A DNA stretch of 64,000 nt from an uncultured Dyadobacter sp. (lineage in GTDB: Bacteria; Bacteroidota; Bacteroidia; Cytophagales; Spirosomataceae). The position numbers and the translations under genes were made by a program. A model generated the notes under the pieces. That model had not been told where the DNA came from. It made no database searches and saw only the letters and a list, made by a program, of their open reading frames with translations. Shown here in pieces: positions 44,062 to 53,294 of this stretch. The stretch covers positions 1 through 64,000 of the forward strand of contig NZ_CAMLSE010000030.1 in NCBI RefSeq assembly GCF_946482605.1, written 5' to 3'. The first letter of the stretch is position 1, and every line of letters begins with the position of its first letter.

Positions 44062-46182
44062 ATGTTTCGAAAAATATCTTCATTGATTGTACTCGCCCTT
44101 TGTTCGGCTTTTTACTTCCGTTTTGCAATGGACTCCGATATCGACTGGCCCGAATATCTGGGTGGTCCTGATCGCAATCACTACTCTCCCCTGGTTCAGA
44201 TCGACACATCAAACGTACAAAGACTCAGCGTTGCTTGGTCTTACTCCGCGCCCGATACCGGGCAAATGCAAATGAATGCCATTGTGGTGAAAGGGGTGCT
44301 TTATGGAGTTTCATCTGCACTTCAGGTATTTGCGCTGGATGCGGTTACCGGGCGGGAACTATGGCGTTTCGGCGATCCCTTTAAGTCAACGACGAGTACA
44401 TGCAGGGGCGTTGCTTACTGGACAGACGGTAAAGACGATACCCGCATTCTCTTTACATCCGGTCAGTGGCTTTATGCACTTGACGCCAAGACCGGTAAGC
44501 CGGTGGTCAGCTTTGGAGAAGCAGGCAGGGGCAGCCTCCGCACCGGTCTGGGCATGCAGGCAAAGGACAAGTTTGTGATCTCCAATACACCAGGTACTGT
44601 TTTCGACAATATCATCATCATGCCCATGCGTTTATCCGAAAGCGCCGATGCGGCGCCAGGGCATATTCAGGCCTTTGATGTACGTACGGGAAAGCTCGCA
44701 TGGGTGTTCCACACCATCCCGCAACCCGGTGAATTTGGCTATGATACCTGGCCGAAAGATTCATGGAAGAATACCGATGTAGGTGGCGCAAACAGCTGGG
44801 CGGGCATGGCGATTGACCGTAAGCGTGGCATTGTGTATATTCCAACAGGCTCTGCTGCATTCGATTTTTACGGAGGAAACCGAAAAGGCTCCAACCTGTT
44901 TGCTAACTGTTTGCTTGCCCTTGATGCCCACACGGGCAAACGTCTTTGGCATTATCAACTGGTTCATCATGATATCTGGGACCGCGATCTGCCGTCTCCA
45001 CCCAATCTGGTTACATTGAAGAAAAAAGGTGCTGGCGGAAAGTCTGAACGTATTGATGCCGTGGCGATCACCACCAAATCGGGGCATGTAATGGTATTCG
45101 ACCGCGTTACTGGCAAGTCACTGTTCCCGATCAAAGAAGTTCCTGTGGAGCAAAGCAAGCTGCCAGGAGAGTTGACCTGGCCTACTCAGCCCATGCCGAT
45201 GGGAACCGCCACCTTTGTCAGGCAAGCCATGACCGAGGCTGATATCAATCCTTACAGTAAAGATCGTGATTCGCTGACGACGATTTTCAAAAAAATAAAA
45301 AAAGGATTTTATGCGCCGCCAGACAAAAGCGGTACGCTGATTTTCCCAGGTATCGACGGTGGGGCCGAATGGGGAGGTTCGGCTGTGGATCCGGAAGGGA
45401 TCATTTATGTCAACGCCAATGAAATGCCATGGATATTAACGATGATCGATGCACCCAAACAAAGTGAATTGGATCATTTGAGTGCCGGTGAGCAAGTGTA
45501 TACACTAAACTGTTCGGGTTGTCACGGTGCCAATCGGAAAGGGAATGTGCAAAGTGGCTATCCGTCGCTGGTTGATATCGGGCAAAAGCACGACCGGGAG
45601 TATGTACGCCAGATCGTCGGGAATGGCAAAGGCATGATGCCGGGATTTGCCACATTGAAGGCAGGTGAAAGAGAGGCGCTTGTCGCATTTTTGTTTGGGG
45701 ATGAGAAACACGAAGTGATGGCTGTGGCCGAGGATGGGAAAAAGATCAAAGCGCACCTACCATATAAGATCACAGGTTACCACAAATTCCTGGATAGTAA
45801 GGGATACCCGGCTGTTTCTCCGCCATGGGGCACGCTTACGGCCATCAATTTGAATACAGGTAAGCTGGTATGGCAAAATGTACTGGGGGAATATCCTGAA
45901 CTGAACGCTAAAGGAATTCCTCCGACAGGAAGTGAAAACTATGGCGGGCCTGTGGTTACGGCGGGAGGAGTGTTGTTTATCGCCGCAACTCGCGACGGCA
46001 TGTTCAGGGCTTACAACAAACGTACCGGTAAGTTGTTGTGGGAATACCAGCTACCCGCAGCCGGATTTGCCACGCCTAGTACGTATCAGATAAGAGGTAA
46101 GCAGTACGTAGTAATTGCCTGTGGCGGTGGCAAATTGGGGACCAAAAAGGGGAATCAGCTGGTGGCTTTTGCGCTGCGCTGA
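44062..46182 (+). CDS. PQQ-dependent dehydrogenase with cytochrome c domain (tandem copy 2)
   Basis: About 706 aa, the same architecture as the preceding gene. Signal helix MFRKISSLIVLALCSAFYF, then DWPEYLGGPDRNHYSP, a propeller with IQAFDVRTGKLAWVFHTIPQ, a cytochrome c insert with CSGCH (residues 484-488) and GKGMMPGF, and the C-terminal propeller ending GTKKGNQLVAFALR. The chosen ATG at 44062 follows a 90-bp gap after copy 1; an upstream frame start at 43975 adds a stretch with no signal character. Tandem duplication with divergence suggests related but different substrates or electron acceptors. Electrons would go to cytochrome c or a quinol oxidase not present in the window. Confidence 0.92.
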   Translation: MFRKISSLIVLALCSAFYFRFAMDSDIDWPEYLGGPDRNHYSPLVQIDTSNVQRLSVAWSYSAPDTGQMQMNAIVVKGVLYGVSSALQVFALDAVTGRELWRFGDPFKSTTSTCRGVAYWTDGKDDTRILFTSGQWLYALDAKTGKPVVSFGEAGRGSLRTGLGMQAKDKFVISNTPGTVFDNIIIMPMRLSESADAAPGHIQAFDVRTGKLAWVFHTIPQPGEFGYDTWPKDSWKNTDVGGANSWAGMAIDRKRGIVYIPTGSAAFDFYGGNRKGSNLFANCLLALDAHTGKRLWHYQLVHHDIWDRDLPSPPNLVTLKKKGAGGKSERIDAVAITTKSGHVMVFDRVTGKSLFPIKEVPVEQSKLPGELTWPTQPMPMGTATFVRQAMTEADINPYSKDRDSLTTIFKKIKKGFYAPPDKSGTLIFPGIDGGAEWGGSAVDPEGIIYVNANEMPWILTMIDAPKQSELDHLSAGEQVYTLNCSGCHGANRKGNVQSGYPSLVDIGQKHDREYVRQIVGNGKGMMPGFATLKAGEREALVAFLFGDEKHEVMAVAEDGKKIKAHLPYKITGYHKFLDSKGYPAVSPPWGTLTAINLNTGKLVWQNVLGEYPELNAKGIPPTGSENYGGPVVTAGGVLFIAATRDGMFRAYNKRTGKLLWEYQLPAAGFATPSTYQIRGKQYVVIACGGGKLGTKKGNQLVAFALR

Positions 46183-46222
46183 CCGGCCACCCGCATCATA
46201 GTTAACTTATTGATTTTCAATC

Positions 46223-47797
46223 ATGATTTTGATAAGCATCCATATAACCATGATACGAGTGTGTCTATCTGTACTCGGATTTATCTTTCTGACAAACGTC
46301 TATGCGCAGCAACCCGCTGTTCGGCAGTCCGAGGTCCGTCAACCCAACGGGTCGCTTACCTTGACAAAGATATCTGGTGTGCGCCCGCGAAACATTATTT
46401 TCATTCTGGCCGACGATCATCGTTACGACGCGATGGGATTTTTGAAAACCCAGACTTTTATACAGACACCCAATTTGGATCGCATGGCAGCAAATGGCGC
46501 TTATCTGCCCAATGCCTTCGTAACTACGGCGCTTTGTTCGCCCTCCAGGGCATCCGTCTTGACAGGGCTCTACGCGCATAAACATCAGGTGGTAGACAAC
46601 AATAATCCGGTGTCGAGGGATCTGGTGTTTTATTCTCAATACCTTCAGAGAGCGGGGTATCAGACAGCCATGGTCGGAAAATGGCATATGGGCGGAGATT
46701 TCGACGATCCACAGCGCGGGTTTGATTATTGGGTGTCGTTTAAAGGACAAGGGTCATATTTTCCCGAGAAAAACGGACTCAATGTGAACGGGAAAAAAGT
46801 GGCACAAAAAGGTTACATCACTGACGAGCTGACGGATTACGCGCTGGACTTTATTAGAGGCAGGAAAAGGGGCAAACCATTTATGCTGTATCTCTCGCAC
46901 AAGGGTGTACATGCTGGTTTCGAACCGGCAGACCGGGACAAGGGGCGTTTCAAAGAACATATATTCAAGCCGCCGCAGAGCATGGATGCTGCCAGCCAGA
47001 AGGACGCGCCCATGTGGCTGCAGAACCAGCGCAACTCCTGGCACGGAGTTGAGTTTCCGTATCACAGCCAGCTTAATATTGGTGAATATTACAAACAATA
47101 CGCTGAAACACTTTATGGTGTCGATCATTCGGTGGGACGTGTGCTGGACTATCTTGAAAAAGAAGGTATGCTTGAGTCCACTTTGGTGATTTACATGGGA
47201 GACAACGGTTTTATGTTTGGCGAGCACGGACTAATTGACAAACGCACCGCCTATGAGACTTCCATGCGGGTGCCCATGCTGGCGCATTGTCCGGACCTGA
47301 TCAAACCGGGAACGGTGGTTAACCAGGTGGTGGCCAATATCGATGTTGCGCCAACTTTGCTGGAAGTTGCCGGGCTTAAGGCACCGGGTTACATGGACGG
47401 GAAAAATGTGCTGCCTTTTTTGAAAGGACAGTCTCAGCCCTGGCGCAAAGGCTTGCTATACGAATATTATTGGGAACGTAACTATCCACAAACACCCACC
47501 ATGCACGCCATTCGTGGGGAACGGTATAAATACATACACTACCATGGCATCTGGGACACCGACGAACTTTATGATCTTCGAAATGATCCGGCAGAGATGA
47601 ATAACCTTGCCAACAGCCCGGATCATCAACCCATCGTAAAGCAGCTTAACAGAGAACTGTTTGATGCGCTCGTACAAATCCAAGGCATGTCGATTCCTCT
47701 GTACAGGGATCAGGGCATGCGTAACGACCTCAGAAATCGGAAAGGATCCAAGGCGTCTGAGTTTCCGGTTTATTTGGAGCAGGATGATAAGAAATAA
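46223..47797 (+). CDS. Sulfatase (arylsulfatase family, FGly type)
   Basis: A 524-aa secreted type I sulfatase. The N-terminus IIFILADDHRYDAMG carries the metal-binding Asp pair. CSPSRA (Cys105) is the formylglycine motif, with the continuation ASVLTGLYAHKHQV. Then GKWHMGG and, further on, VIYMGDNGFMFGEHGLIDK (the second metal-binding Asp/Asn). The C-terminal part with YIHYHGIWDTDELYDLRNDP is usual for the family. A signal peptide is present from M1, or more compactly from the ATG at 46250 (MIRVCLSVLGFIF). It would desulfate a glycan or glycoside. It lies 40 bp after the PQQ dehydrogenase pair; an independent promoter is not obvious. An anaerobic or aerobic FGly-generating enzyme must be elsewhere. 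Confidence 0.93.
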   Translation: MILISIHITMIRVCLSVLGFIFLTNVYAQQPAVRQSEVRQPNGSLTLTKISGVRPRNIIFILADDHRYDAMGFLKTQTFIQTPNLDRMAANGAYLPNAFVTTALCSPSRASVLTGLYAHKHQVVDNNNPVSRDLVFYSQYLQRAGYQTAMVGKWHMGGDFDDPQRGFDYWVSFKGQGSYFPEKNGLNVNGKKVAQKGYITDELTDYALDFIRGRKRGKPFMLYLSHKGVHAGFEPADRDKGRFKEHIFKPPQSMDAASQKDAPMWLQNQRNSWHGVEFPYHSQLNIGEYYKQYAETLYGVDHSVGRVLDYLEKEGMLESTLVIYMGDNGFMFGEHGLIDKRTAYETSMRVPMLAHCPDLIKPGTVVNQVVANIDVAPTLLEVAGLKAPGYMDGKNVLPFLKGQSQPWRKGLLYEYYWERNYPQTPTMHAIRGERYKYIHYHGIWDTDELYDLRNDPAEMNNLANSPDHQPIVKQLNRELFDALVQIQGMSIPLYRDQGMRNDLRNRKGSKASEFPVYLEQDDKK

Positions 47798-47952
47798 CTA
47801 AGCTCATCTCATTGACAAGGAAAGTCAATATTGAGGACGCCTTCCTTCTCGGGCTTAATAATTAATTTCATCTTCACAACTAATTAATTGCCATCTGCTG
47901 ATGCAATCAAGTTATTTGTTTAGAAAAATATTTCCTAAAAATTGTTATATGT

Positions 47953-47984
47953 AGGTGGGGTATAATAATACAACTTTGTCTTGG
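47953..47984 (+). promoter_or_regulatory. 32-bp regulatory element, copy 2 (ECF sigma promoter region)
   Basis: This matches the copy at 39594-39625 at 29 of 32 bases. It lies 30 bp before the ATG of the ECF sigma gene at 48014, the right distance for a promoter core, whose -7-like box CAACTTTG would be at 47970-47977. A second shared word, tagaaaaatatttc (47921-47934), lies upstream, with 11 bp more spacing than in copy 1. Confidence 0.6.
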
Positions 47985-48013
47985 TGTTATTCAATAATAT
48001 CCTGAATCATCAT

Positions 48014-48685
48014 ATGACTCAACCTTTCCCTAAGAAGTCGACAGAAACCGTTCCCGTCATACGGCTTTCAAATGAGCAGGATCCTTCCATGATCAGTCAG
48101 GAGGAGTTCTTCGTAAAACTTTTCGAGCAAGACCCCCGAAAAGGCTGTGAGCATTTGTTCCGGTGCTACCATGCAAACCTTTGCAATCATGCTGTCCGGT
48201 TTGTATATGCCAAAGACATTGCAGAAGAGATTGTAGCAGAAGTATTTGCGAATTTCTGGCAAAAAAAAGTTTTTGAGAATATCCAGGTTTCCTATCAGGC
48301 CTATCTGTATCAGGCGGTCCGGTACCGGGCTTACAATTATCTCAGGTTCGAATTAAAGCGCTCGGCTGATCTTGAAGTTGCCGGGCCGCTGACCGAACAA
48401 AGCTTACCGCCGGATTTACAGCTACATTATAATGAGCTGGCAAGCAAAGTGGAGCAATTGATCCAGCAATTACCACCCCAGTCCCGTAAAGCATTTCAAC
48501 TCAACCGGATGGAGGGGAAGAGATATGCTGAAATCGCCAATGAGCTGGGCATCTCTGTCAGTGCTGTGGAGAGGCTGATCAGCCGGGCATTAGCCAAACT
48601 CCGCAGCGGTCTGAAAGGGGAATGGTTAGTCACGATCTTGCTCGGTCTAATTTCTTTGCCCGAACCGGCAGGTGGTGTGTGGTAA
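48014..48685 (+). CDS. ECF RNA polymerase sigma factor
   Basis: A 223-aa sigma-70 family protein of the ECF group. Region 2 lies within FRCYHANLCNHAVRFVYAKD and IAEEIVAEVFANFWQKK. Region 4 is QLPPQSRKAFQLNRMEGKRY followed by the HTH AEIANELGISVSAVERLIS. A hydrophobic tail (EWLVTILLGLISLPEPAGGVW) ends the protein; similar tails occur in Bacteroidetes FecI-like sigma factors. I chose the ATG at 48014, since upstream TTG codons overlap the putative promoter. It is followed by a FecR anti-sigma gene and an STN-bearing SusC, the classical FecI/FecR arrangement. It may recognise the 32-bp elements. Confidence 0.93.
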   Translation: MTQPFPKKSTETVPVIRLSNEQDPSMISQEEFFVKLFEQDPRKGCEHLFRCYHANLCNHAVRFVYAKDIAEEIVAEVFANFWQKKVFENIQVSYQAYLYQAVRYRAYNYLRFELKRSADLEVAGPLTEQSLPPDLQLHYNELASKVEQLIQQLPPQSRKAFQLNRMEGKRYAEIANELGISVSAVERLISRALAKLRSGLKGEWLVTILLGLISLPEPAGGVW

Positions 48686-48718
48686 TTTGAGTTTTGATTG
48701 TCTACTGGAAAAACCGAC

Positions 48719-49741
48719 ATGAATATGGATCCGACTATTCCTAAAAACGTATTGTTTGACTTTTTTGAAGGGAGAGCCACAACTCTTCAAAGGAAGCTGA
48801 TTGAAGAGTGGCTAGCTGTCCCAGGGAATACCGTCCTTTTCTTTCAATGGCTTAATGAATGGGAAAGCGCGCATCCTCAGTATCGACCCAATACCGAGAT
48901 GGCCCTCGATGATTTTAAAGCGCTGTTATACGAGCAGGTTTCACAAAATTCCTCTGCGATTATTTATAGAGACGCGCAGCCAAACCCTGTGCCGTTAGTA
49001 TCCGGGAGATGGCTTCTGGCTGCTTCCATCGTCCTGTTGCTGGGAATGACTGCTGCCTTCTTTCAGCGCACGATCCGCTACCAGCAATTCCAAACCGGGA
49101 ACGCCAGTACAAAAATGGTCCATCTCGAAGATGGCACGCGGGTGACTTTAAATGCGAACTCAAGTCTTTATGTACCACGTTGGGGTTTCGGCAGTTCTCA
49201 CCGACAGGTCCTTCTGGAAGGAGAAGCCGAGTTTGTTGTTTCGCATACGGCCGATCATAAGCGGTTCATCGTCAAGACCGATGACGATTTTGAAGTCGAG
49301 GTGCTGGGAACTGAGTTTGTTATGTTTGCCCGCCAGCGAGGCAAAAAGGTCACTCTCAGTAAGGGAAGCGTGAAGGTGCATTATCAGCAGGGTAAAGGGC
49401 TTGCGCTGCATCCGGGTGAGATGGTTAGCTTCGACAGGAATAGCAGCAAACTACAATTGAAAAAAATAAGCGACCCCCAGGTACAAGGCGTCTGGAAGAA
49501 TCACCAGTTTTATTTTGACGACACCCCGCTGTCGGAAGTTGCAGAAGTGATTCAGGATCATTTTGGAGTAAAAGTCGTCTTAGCCGATAGCAGCTTAGCT
49601 CAAAGGCGCTTATCGGGTTATTTCAAAGCAGCAACACCACAGGAAATCAGCAAGACAATATCCACACTACTCAATTTAGAAATTGAGCAAAGTGAGCAAA
49701 AACTAGTCATCCATAATTCTTCTCTAAAAGTCGATGAATAA
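48719..49741 (+). CDS. FecR-family anti-sigma factor
   Basis: About 340 aa from the ATG at 48719 (MNMDPTIPKN); an upstream TTG at 48698 is less likely. The cytosolic N-terminus (~1-75) has the LFDFFEGRATTLQRKLIEEW pattern. One membrane helix follows (LLAASIVLLLGMTAAFF, ~87-105). The FecR domain shows TKMVHLEDGTRVTLNANSSLYV and GEAEFVVSHTADHKRFIVKT, and the end (QVQGVWKNHQFYFDDTPL) fits the DUF4974 C-terminal domain. It holds the sigma factor at the membrane and senses the SusC STN domain. Its 3' end overlaps the SusC start by 8 bp, so the pair is coupled. Confidence 0.93.
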   Translation: MNMDPTIPKNVLFDFFEGRATTLQRKLIEEWLAVPGNTVLFFQWLNEWESAHPQYRPNTEMALDDFKALLYEQVSQNSSAIIYRDAQPNPVPLVSGRWLLAASIVLLLGMTAAFFQRTIRYQQFQTGNASTKMVHLEDGTRVTLNANSSLYVPRWGFGSSHRQVLLEGEAEFVVSHTADHKRFIVKTDDDFEVEVLGTEFVMFARQRGKKVTLSKGSVKVHYQQGKGLALHPGEMVSFDRNSSKLQLKKISDPQVQGVWKNHQFYFDDTPLSEVAEVIQDHFGVKVVLADSSLAQRRLSGYFKAATPQEISKTISTLLNLEIEQSEQKLVIHNSSLKVDE

Positions 49742-52700
49742 CTATACTACCAAGATCAAATTCGCTCTCTTGCTGATCATGTGTCAGCTTGGGTTGGCCG
49801 GCAAGGCGCAGATGCTGGCCTATACACAAAACAGGCCTGCTCAACAGGCAGAAGGCTCTATAAAAGAGCAGGCCCCAACACGGCTTAAAGATATGTTAAA
49901 CCAGTTAAGCCGTCAGTACAAGGTCAGTATTCTCTTTGAAGAGTCAGTCGTACAAGACATAGTCCTTGAATCAGAGGCAGCAGAACGATCGAGCAGGAAG
50001 CTTGAAAAGCAGCTTGATTATGTCTTGAAACCTCACGGGTTGCATTATAAAAAGATTGGCCAATCCCAGTATGTGGTATTTGCAGTTAAGTCGAGGCAGT
50101 CCCAGTCAGGGATAAAATCACAGCTTCCCACAGAAGTCACCGTTTTGGCACCCATCAATAGCGAAAATTCATTACAGGCTCCCAACGCTAATTCAATACC
50201 GGCCTCATCCCCTACCGCCTCTACGGAAAGGAAAATCGCAGATCTTTTGGTTTCGGGTCAGGTCCTAGATGAAAAAGATGAAGGGCTTCCCGGGGTGAGC
50301 GTGGTAGTCAAAGGTACGCAGCGCGGAACTTCCACAGATGACAAAGGGAAATACAGTCTCAACGTTCCCGACGAGAAAGCGATACTAGTTTTCTCTTTTC
50401 TTGGATATGTGACCAGCGAAGTTCCGGTAGGAGCACAAACCCAGCTTAATGTAAAGCTCAAAGCAGATACAAAGGCGCTTGAAGAAGTTGTGGTGGTTGG
50501 CTACGGTACCCAAAAAAAGGTAAACCTTACCGGTGCAGTGGCCACCATTGACATGGGCAAAGTAGCTGAAAGCCGGCCGATCACTTCCCTTTCAAGCAGC
50601 CTGGCTGGACTAGCCCCTGGTCTGTCTGTCAACCAGGGGAATGCCCGACCAGGCGGTGATGGTGCTACATTACTTATCCGCGGGTCGGGAACCCTCAACA
50701 ATGCCAGTCCACTGGTAATTGTCGACGGGGTCGAGTCAAACATGAACAATCTAAATCCGCAGGATGTTGAAACGATCTCTATTCTGAAAGACGCTGCCTC
50801 GGCGGCCATTTATGGATCCAGGGCAGCCAACGGGGTCATTTTGATTACAACCAAAAAAGGAAGGGAAGGCACCATGAAGATCAACTACAACGGGTACATG
50901 GCCGCTCAAAAAGCGACGCGCCTGGTAGAAACTGTTAGCGATTACGTGACACACATGGAGCTCTACAATGAATCACTTCAGAATACAACCCCTGGAGTAT
51001 CGCCGATCTTCCCTCAGTCCTCGATAGACATGTGGAGGAACGATGCGGGCAAAAACCCGTTAATGTATCCCAATACCGACTGGCGTGACCTTTTCGGCAA
51101 AAATGTAATTTCTCAAAATCATAATATCTCAATGACTGGCGGCACTGAAAAGGTGAATTTCTTTAGTTCATTCGGATACCTGAACAACCCCGGAATTCTG
51201 GAGAATACGGGTTTTCGGCGTTACTCCGGCCGGGTAAATCTGGAAGCGAAGGTTAAGCCGTATCTGACGCTGGGCCTGCTTGCCAGCGGCACCAACTCTA
51301 ATACAGATATCGGCACCGACGCTCTGGATAACAACAGTGCATTTCGCTGGATAGCCTCTACTTCACCCGCTATGATTTATCGTTCTGCTGACGGCCGCTA
51401 TGGTGCTTCCAATAGCCCTGATGGCAGCGGAGTTACCAACAATGCCCTGGCCACCGTCAATTCACGAAAAGGGGATATCATTCAAAACCGCCTTGCAACG
51501 CGTTTCTTCGGTATTCTCAATCCCTTGAAGGGACTTACATTGGAAGGGTCATTCAACTATGAGCAAACGGGCTACCAAAAGGAGCAGCAGCCCGTATTTC
51601 TGGACCGGTGGAGTTTCAGGACAAACTCTATTGTGGTTGCAGGTACTGGCCGGACGTATGTGTTAAACAGAACGGAGACGACACAGCGCAAATATATGGA
51701 CGGGATTATCCGCTATCAGAACAACTTTGCCAGCGGCCTGAACCTGCACGTCATGGCAGGGGCAAGTCAGGAGTACTACAAATCGTCGTGGTTTGAAGCC
51801 CAGAAATTCGACCTTACCGACCCTTCACTCAGCGTTTTGAACGCGGCGACGATCGATGCGGATGCGACGGGTAACGCCAGCGACTGGGCAATGAACTCCT
51901 ATTTCGGACGGTTGAACCTGAACTGGAAAGAGAAGTATCTGCTAGAAGGAAACCTTCGGTATGATGGTTCTTCGAGGTTTAAGGCGGGGGATACACGGTG
52001 GGGCTTGTTCCCTTCCGTTTCTGCGGGATGGCGTGTATCAGAAGAAGGTTTTATGAAAAATATCAGCTGGCTTGATAACCTCAAACTAAGGGCTTCCTAT
52101 GGAGCGCTGGGCAACAACAGCATCGGTAATTATGATTATCAGGCATTGTATGGATCTTCGAACTACATTCTGAATGGTACGTTACAAACCGGTTTTGCCC
52201 AGACAGCGATTGCCAATTCAATTATTACTTGGGAGAGCACTTATGTCTCTAACCTCGGGATTGATTTTGGCGTGCTTCGCAACCGGCTCAGCGGCTCATT
52301 GGAATTGTTTGATAAGGACACCCGTAATATTTTAATCAATTTGCCCGCACCTAATGTACGGGGGACTGCTTCATTACCTCAACAAAATGCGGCGCGCGTT
52401 CGGAACAAAGGAGTGGAAATGTCACTGAACTGGAATAGCCAGGCAGGAGATTTTAAATATCAGATTGGTGGAAATATCGCGTTTGTAACCAATAAAGTAA
52501 CCAAGTTCAAAGGCAACGAGCGTACGATCGATGGAGAAAATGTATTGCAGGAAGGTCTTCCTGCGAACGCACTCTTCGTGCTGGCTACGGACCGGATTCT
52601 ACAGACAGAGGAAGATATGGCGCTGGTCAAACAGATGATTGACAATGCGCCCGTCAGCCCAACCACAGGAAATAAACAAAATCCGTTTGCTGCTTTTGGT

Positions 52701-53282
52701 ACGCCACAACTGGGTGACTTGCTTTACAAGGATTTAAATGGAGATGGTATCGTCAACAATGACGACAAGTATGTGGTTGGACATGGCTCATCACCAAGGC
52801 TTACTTATGGAATTAACCTGGGAGTTCAATGGAAGGGGTTTGATTTTGCATGTCTTCTTCAGGGTAGAAGCGGTGTGAAAGATTACTGGCTCGACGACTG
52901 GCGTACGCCAACACCGGCTAATCTATATCTGATCAACAAAGAAGTAGCTGATGGGCGCTGGGTTCCAGGGCGTACGGATGCCAGTTATCCACGCCTTTTG
53001 ACATCTACCGCAATGGTCAACAAAGCGATCAGTGACTTTTGGGTTGTCGATAAGTCATACATGCGGGTCAAAAATATCCAGTTGGGCTATCGTCTTCCAA
53101 AAACCATTACCAAGAAGATGGCCATTGAATCTATCCGGATCTACGGCAGTCTTGAGAACATGCTAACCTTTACCAAATATACCGGCTTCGATCCTGAAAT
53201 ACGCGGTGGTAACTCTGGTATCGATAGTTTCAACTATCCGACCATGAAACAATCCACCATTGGCCTAAGCATTGATTTCTAA
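49734..53282 (+). CDS. SusC/RagA TonB-dependent transporter with STN signalling domain
   Basis: A 1182-aa protein. Signal peptide at ~1-26. STN domain (~48-118, LKDMLNQLSRQYKVSILFEE and LEKQLDYVLKPHGLHYKKIG) that contacts FecR. Carboxypeptidase-regulatory-like domain (~175-250, GLPGVSVVVKGTQRG). TonB-box-like VVVVGYGTQKK, plug (PLVIVDGVESNMNNLNPQDV, TISILKDAASAAIYGSRAAN) and barrel, ending TMKQSTIGLSIDF. Binding of ligand in the barrel would signal through STN to FecR and free the sigma factor. It overlaps fecR by 8 bp and is followed 12 bp later by SusD. The substrate is unknown; the neighbours suggest a sulfated or acetylated polysaccharide that is found together with cellulose. Confidence 0.95.
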   Translation: MNNYTTKIKFALLLIMCQLGLAGKAQMLAYTQNRPAQQAEGSIKEQAPTRLKDMLNQLSRQYKVSILFEESVVQDIVLESEAAERSSRKLEKQLDYVLKPHGLHYKKIGQSQYVVFAVKSRQSQSGIKSQLPTEVTVLAPINSENSLQAPNANSIPASSPTASTERKIADLLVSGQVLDEKDEGLPGVSVVVKGTQRGTSTDDKGKYSLNVPDEKAILVFSFLGYVTSEVPVGAQTQLNVKLKADTKALEEVVVVGYGTQKKVNLTGAVATIDMGKVAESRPITSLSSSLAGLAPGLSVNQGNARPGGDGATLLIRGSGTLNNASPLVIVDGVESNMNNLNPQDVETISILKDAASAAIYGSRAANGVILITTKKGREGTMKINYNGYMAAQKATRLVETVSDYVTHMELYNESLQNTTPGVSPIFPQSSIDMWRNDAGKNPLMYPNTDWRDLFGKNVISQNHNISMTGGTEKVNFFSSFGYLNNPGILENTGFRRYSGRVNLEAKVKPYLTLGLLASGTNSNTDIGTDALDNNSAFRWIASTSPAMIYRSADGRYGASNSPDGSGVTNNALATVNSRKGDIIQNRLATRFFGILNPLKGLTLEGSFNYEQTGYQKEQQPVFLDRWSFRTNSIVVAGTGRTYVLNRTETTQRKYMDGIIRYQNNFASGLNLHVMAGASQEYYKSSWFEAQKFDLTDPSLSVLNAATIDADATGNASDWAMNSYFGRLNLNWKEKYLLEGNLRYDGSSRFKAGDTRWGLFPSVSAGWRVSEEGFMKNISWLDNLKLRASYGALGNNSIGNYDYQALYGSSNYILNGTLQTGFAQTAIANSIITWESTYVSNLGIDFGVLRNRLSGSLELFDKDTRNILINLPAPNVRGTASLPQQNAARVRNKGVEMSLNWNSQAGDFKYQIGGNIAFVTNKVTKFKGNERTIDGENVLQEGLPANALFVLATDRILQTEEDMALVKQMIDNAPVSPTTGNKQNPFAAFGTPQLGDLLYKDLNGDGIVNNDDKYVVGHGSSPRLTYGINLGVQWKGFDFACLLQGRSGVKDYWLDDWRTPTPANLYLINKEVADGRWVPGRTDASYPRLLTSTAMVNKAISDFWVVDKSYMRVKNIQLGYRLPKTITKKMAIESIRIYGSLENMLTFTKYTGFDPEIRGGNSGIDSFNYPTMKQSTIGLSIDF

Positions 53283-53294
53283 ACACGAACAGAG

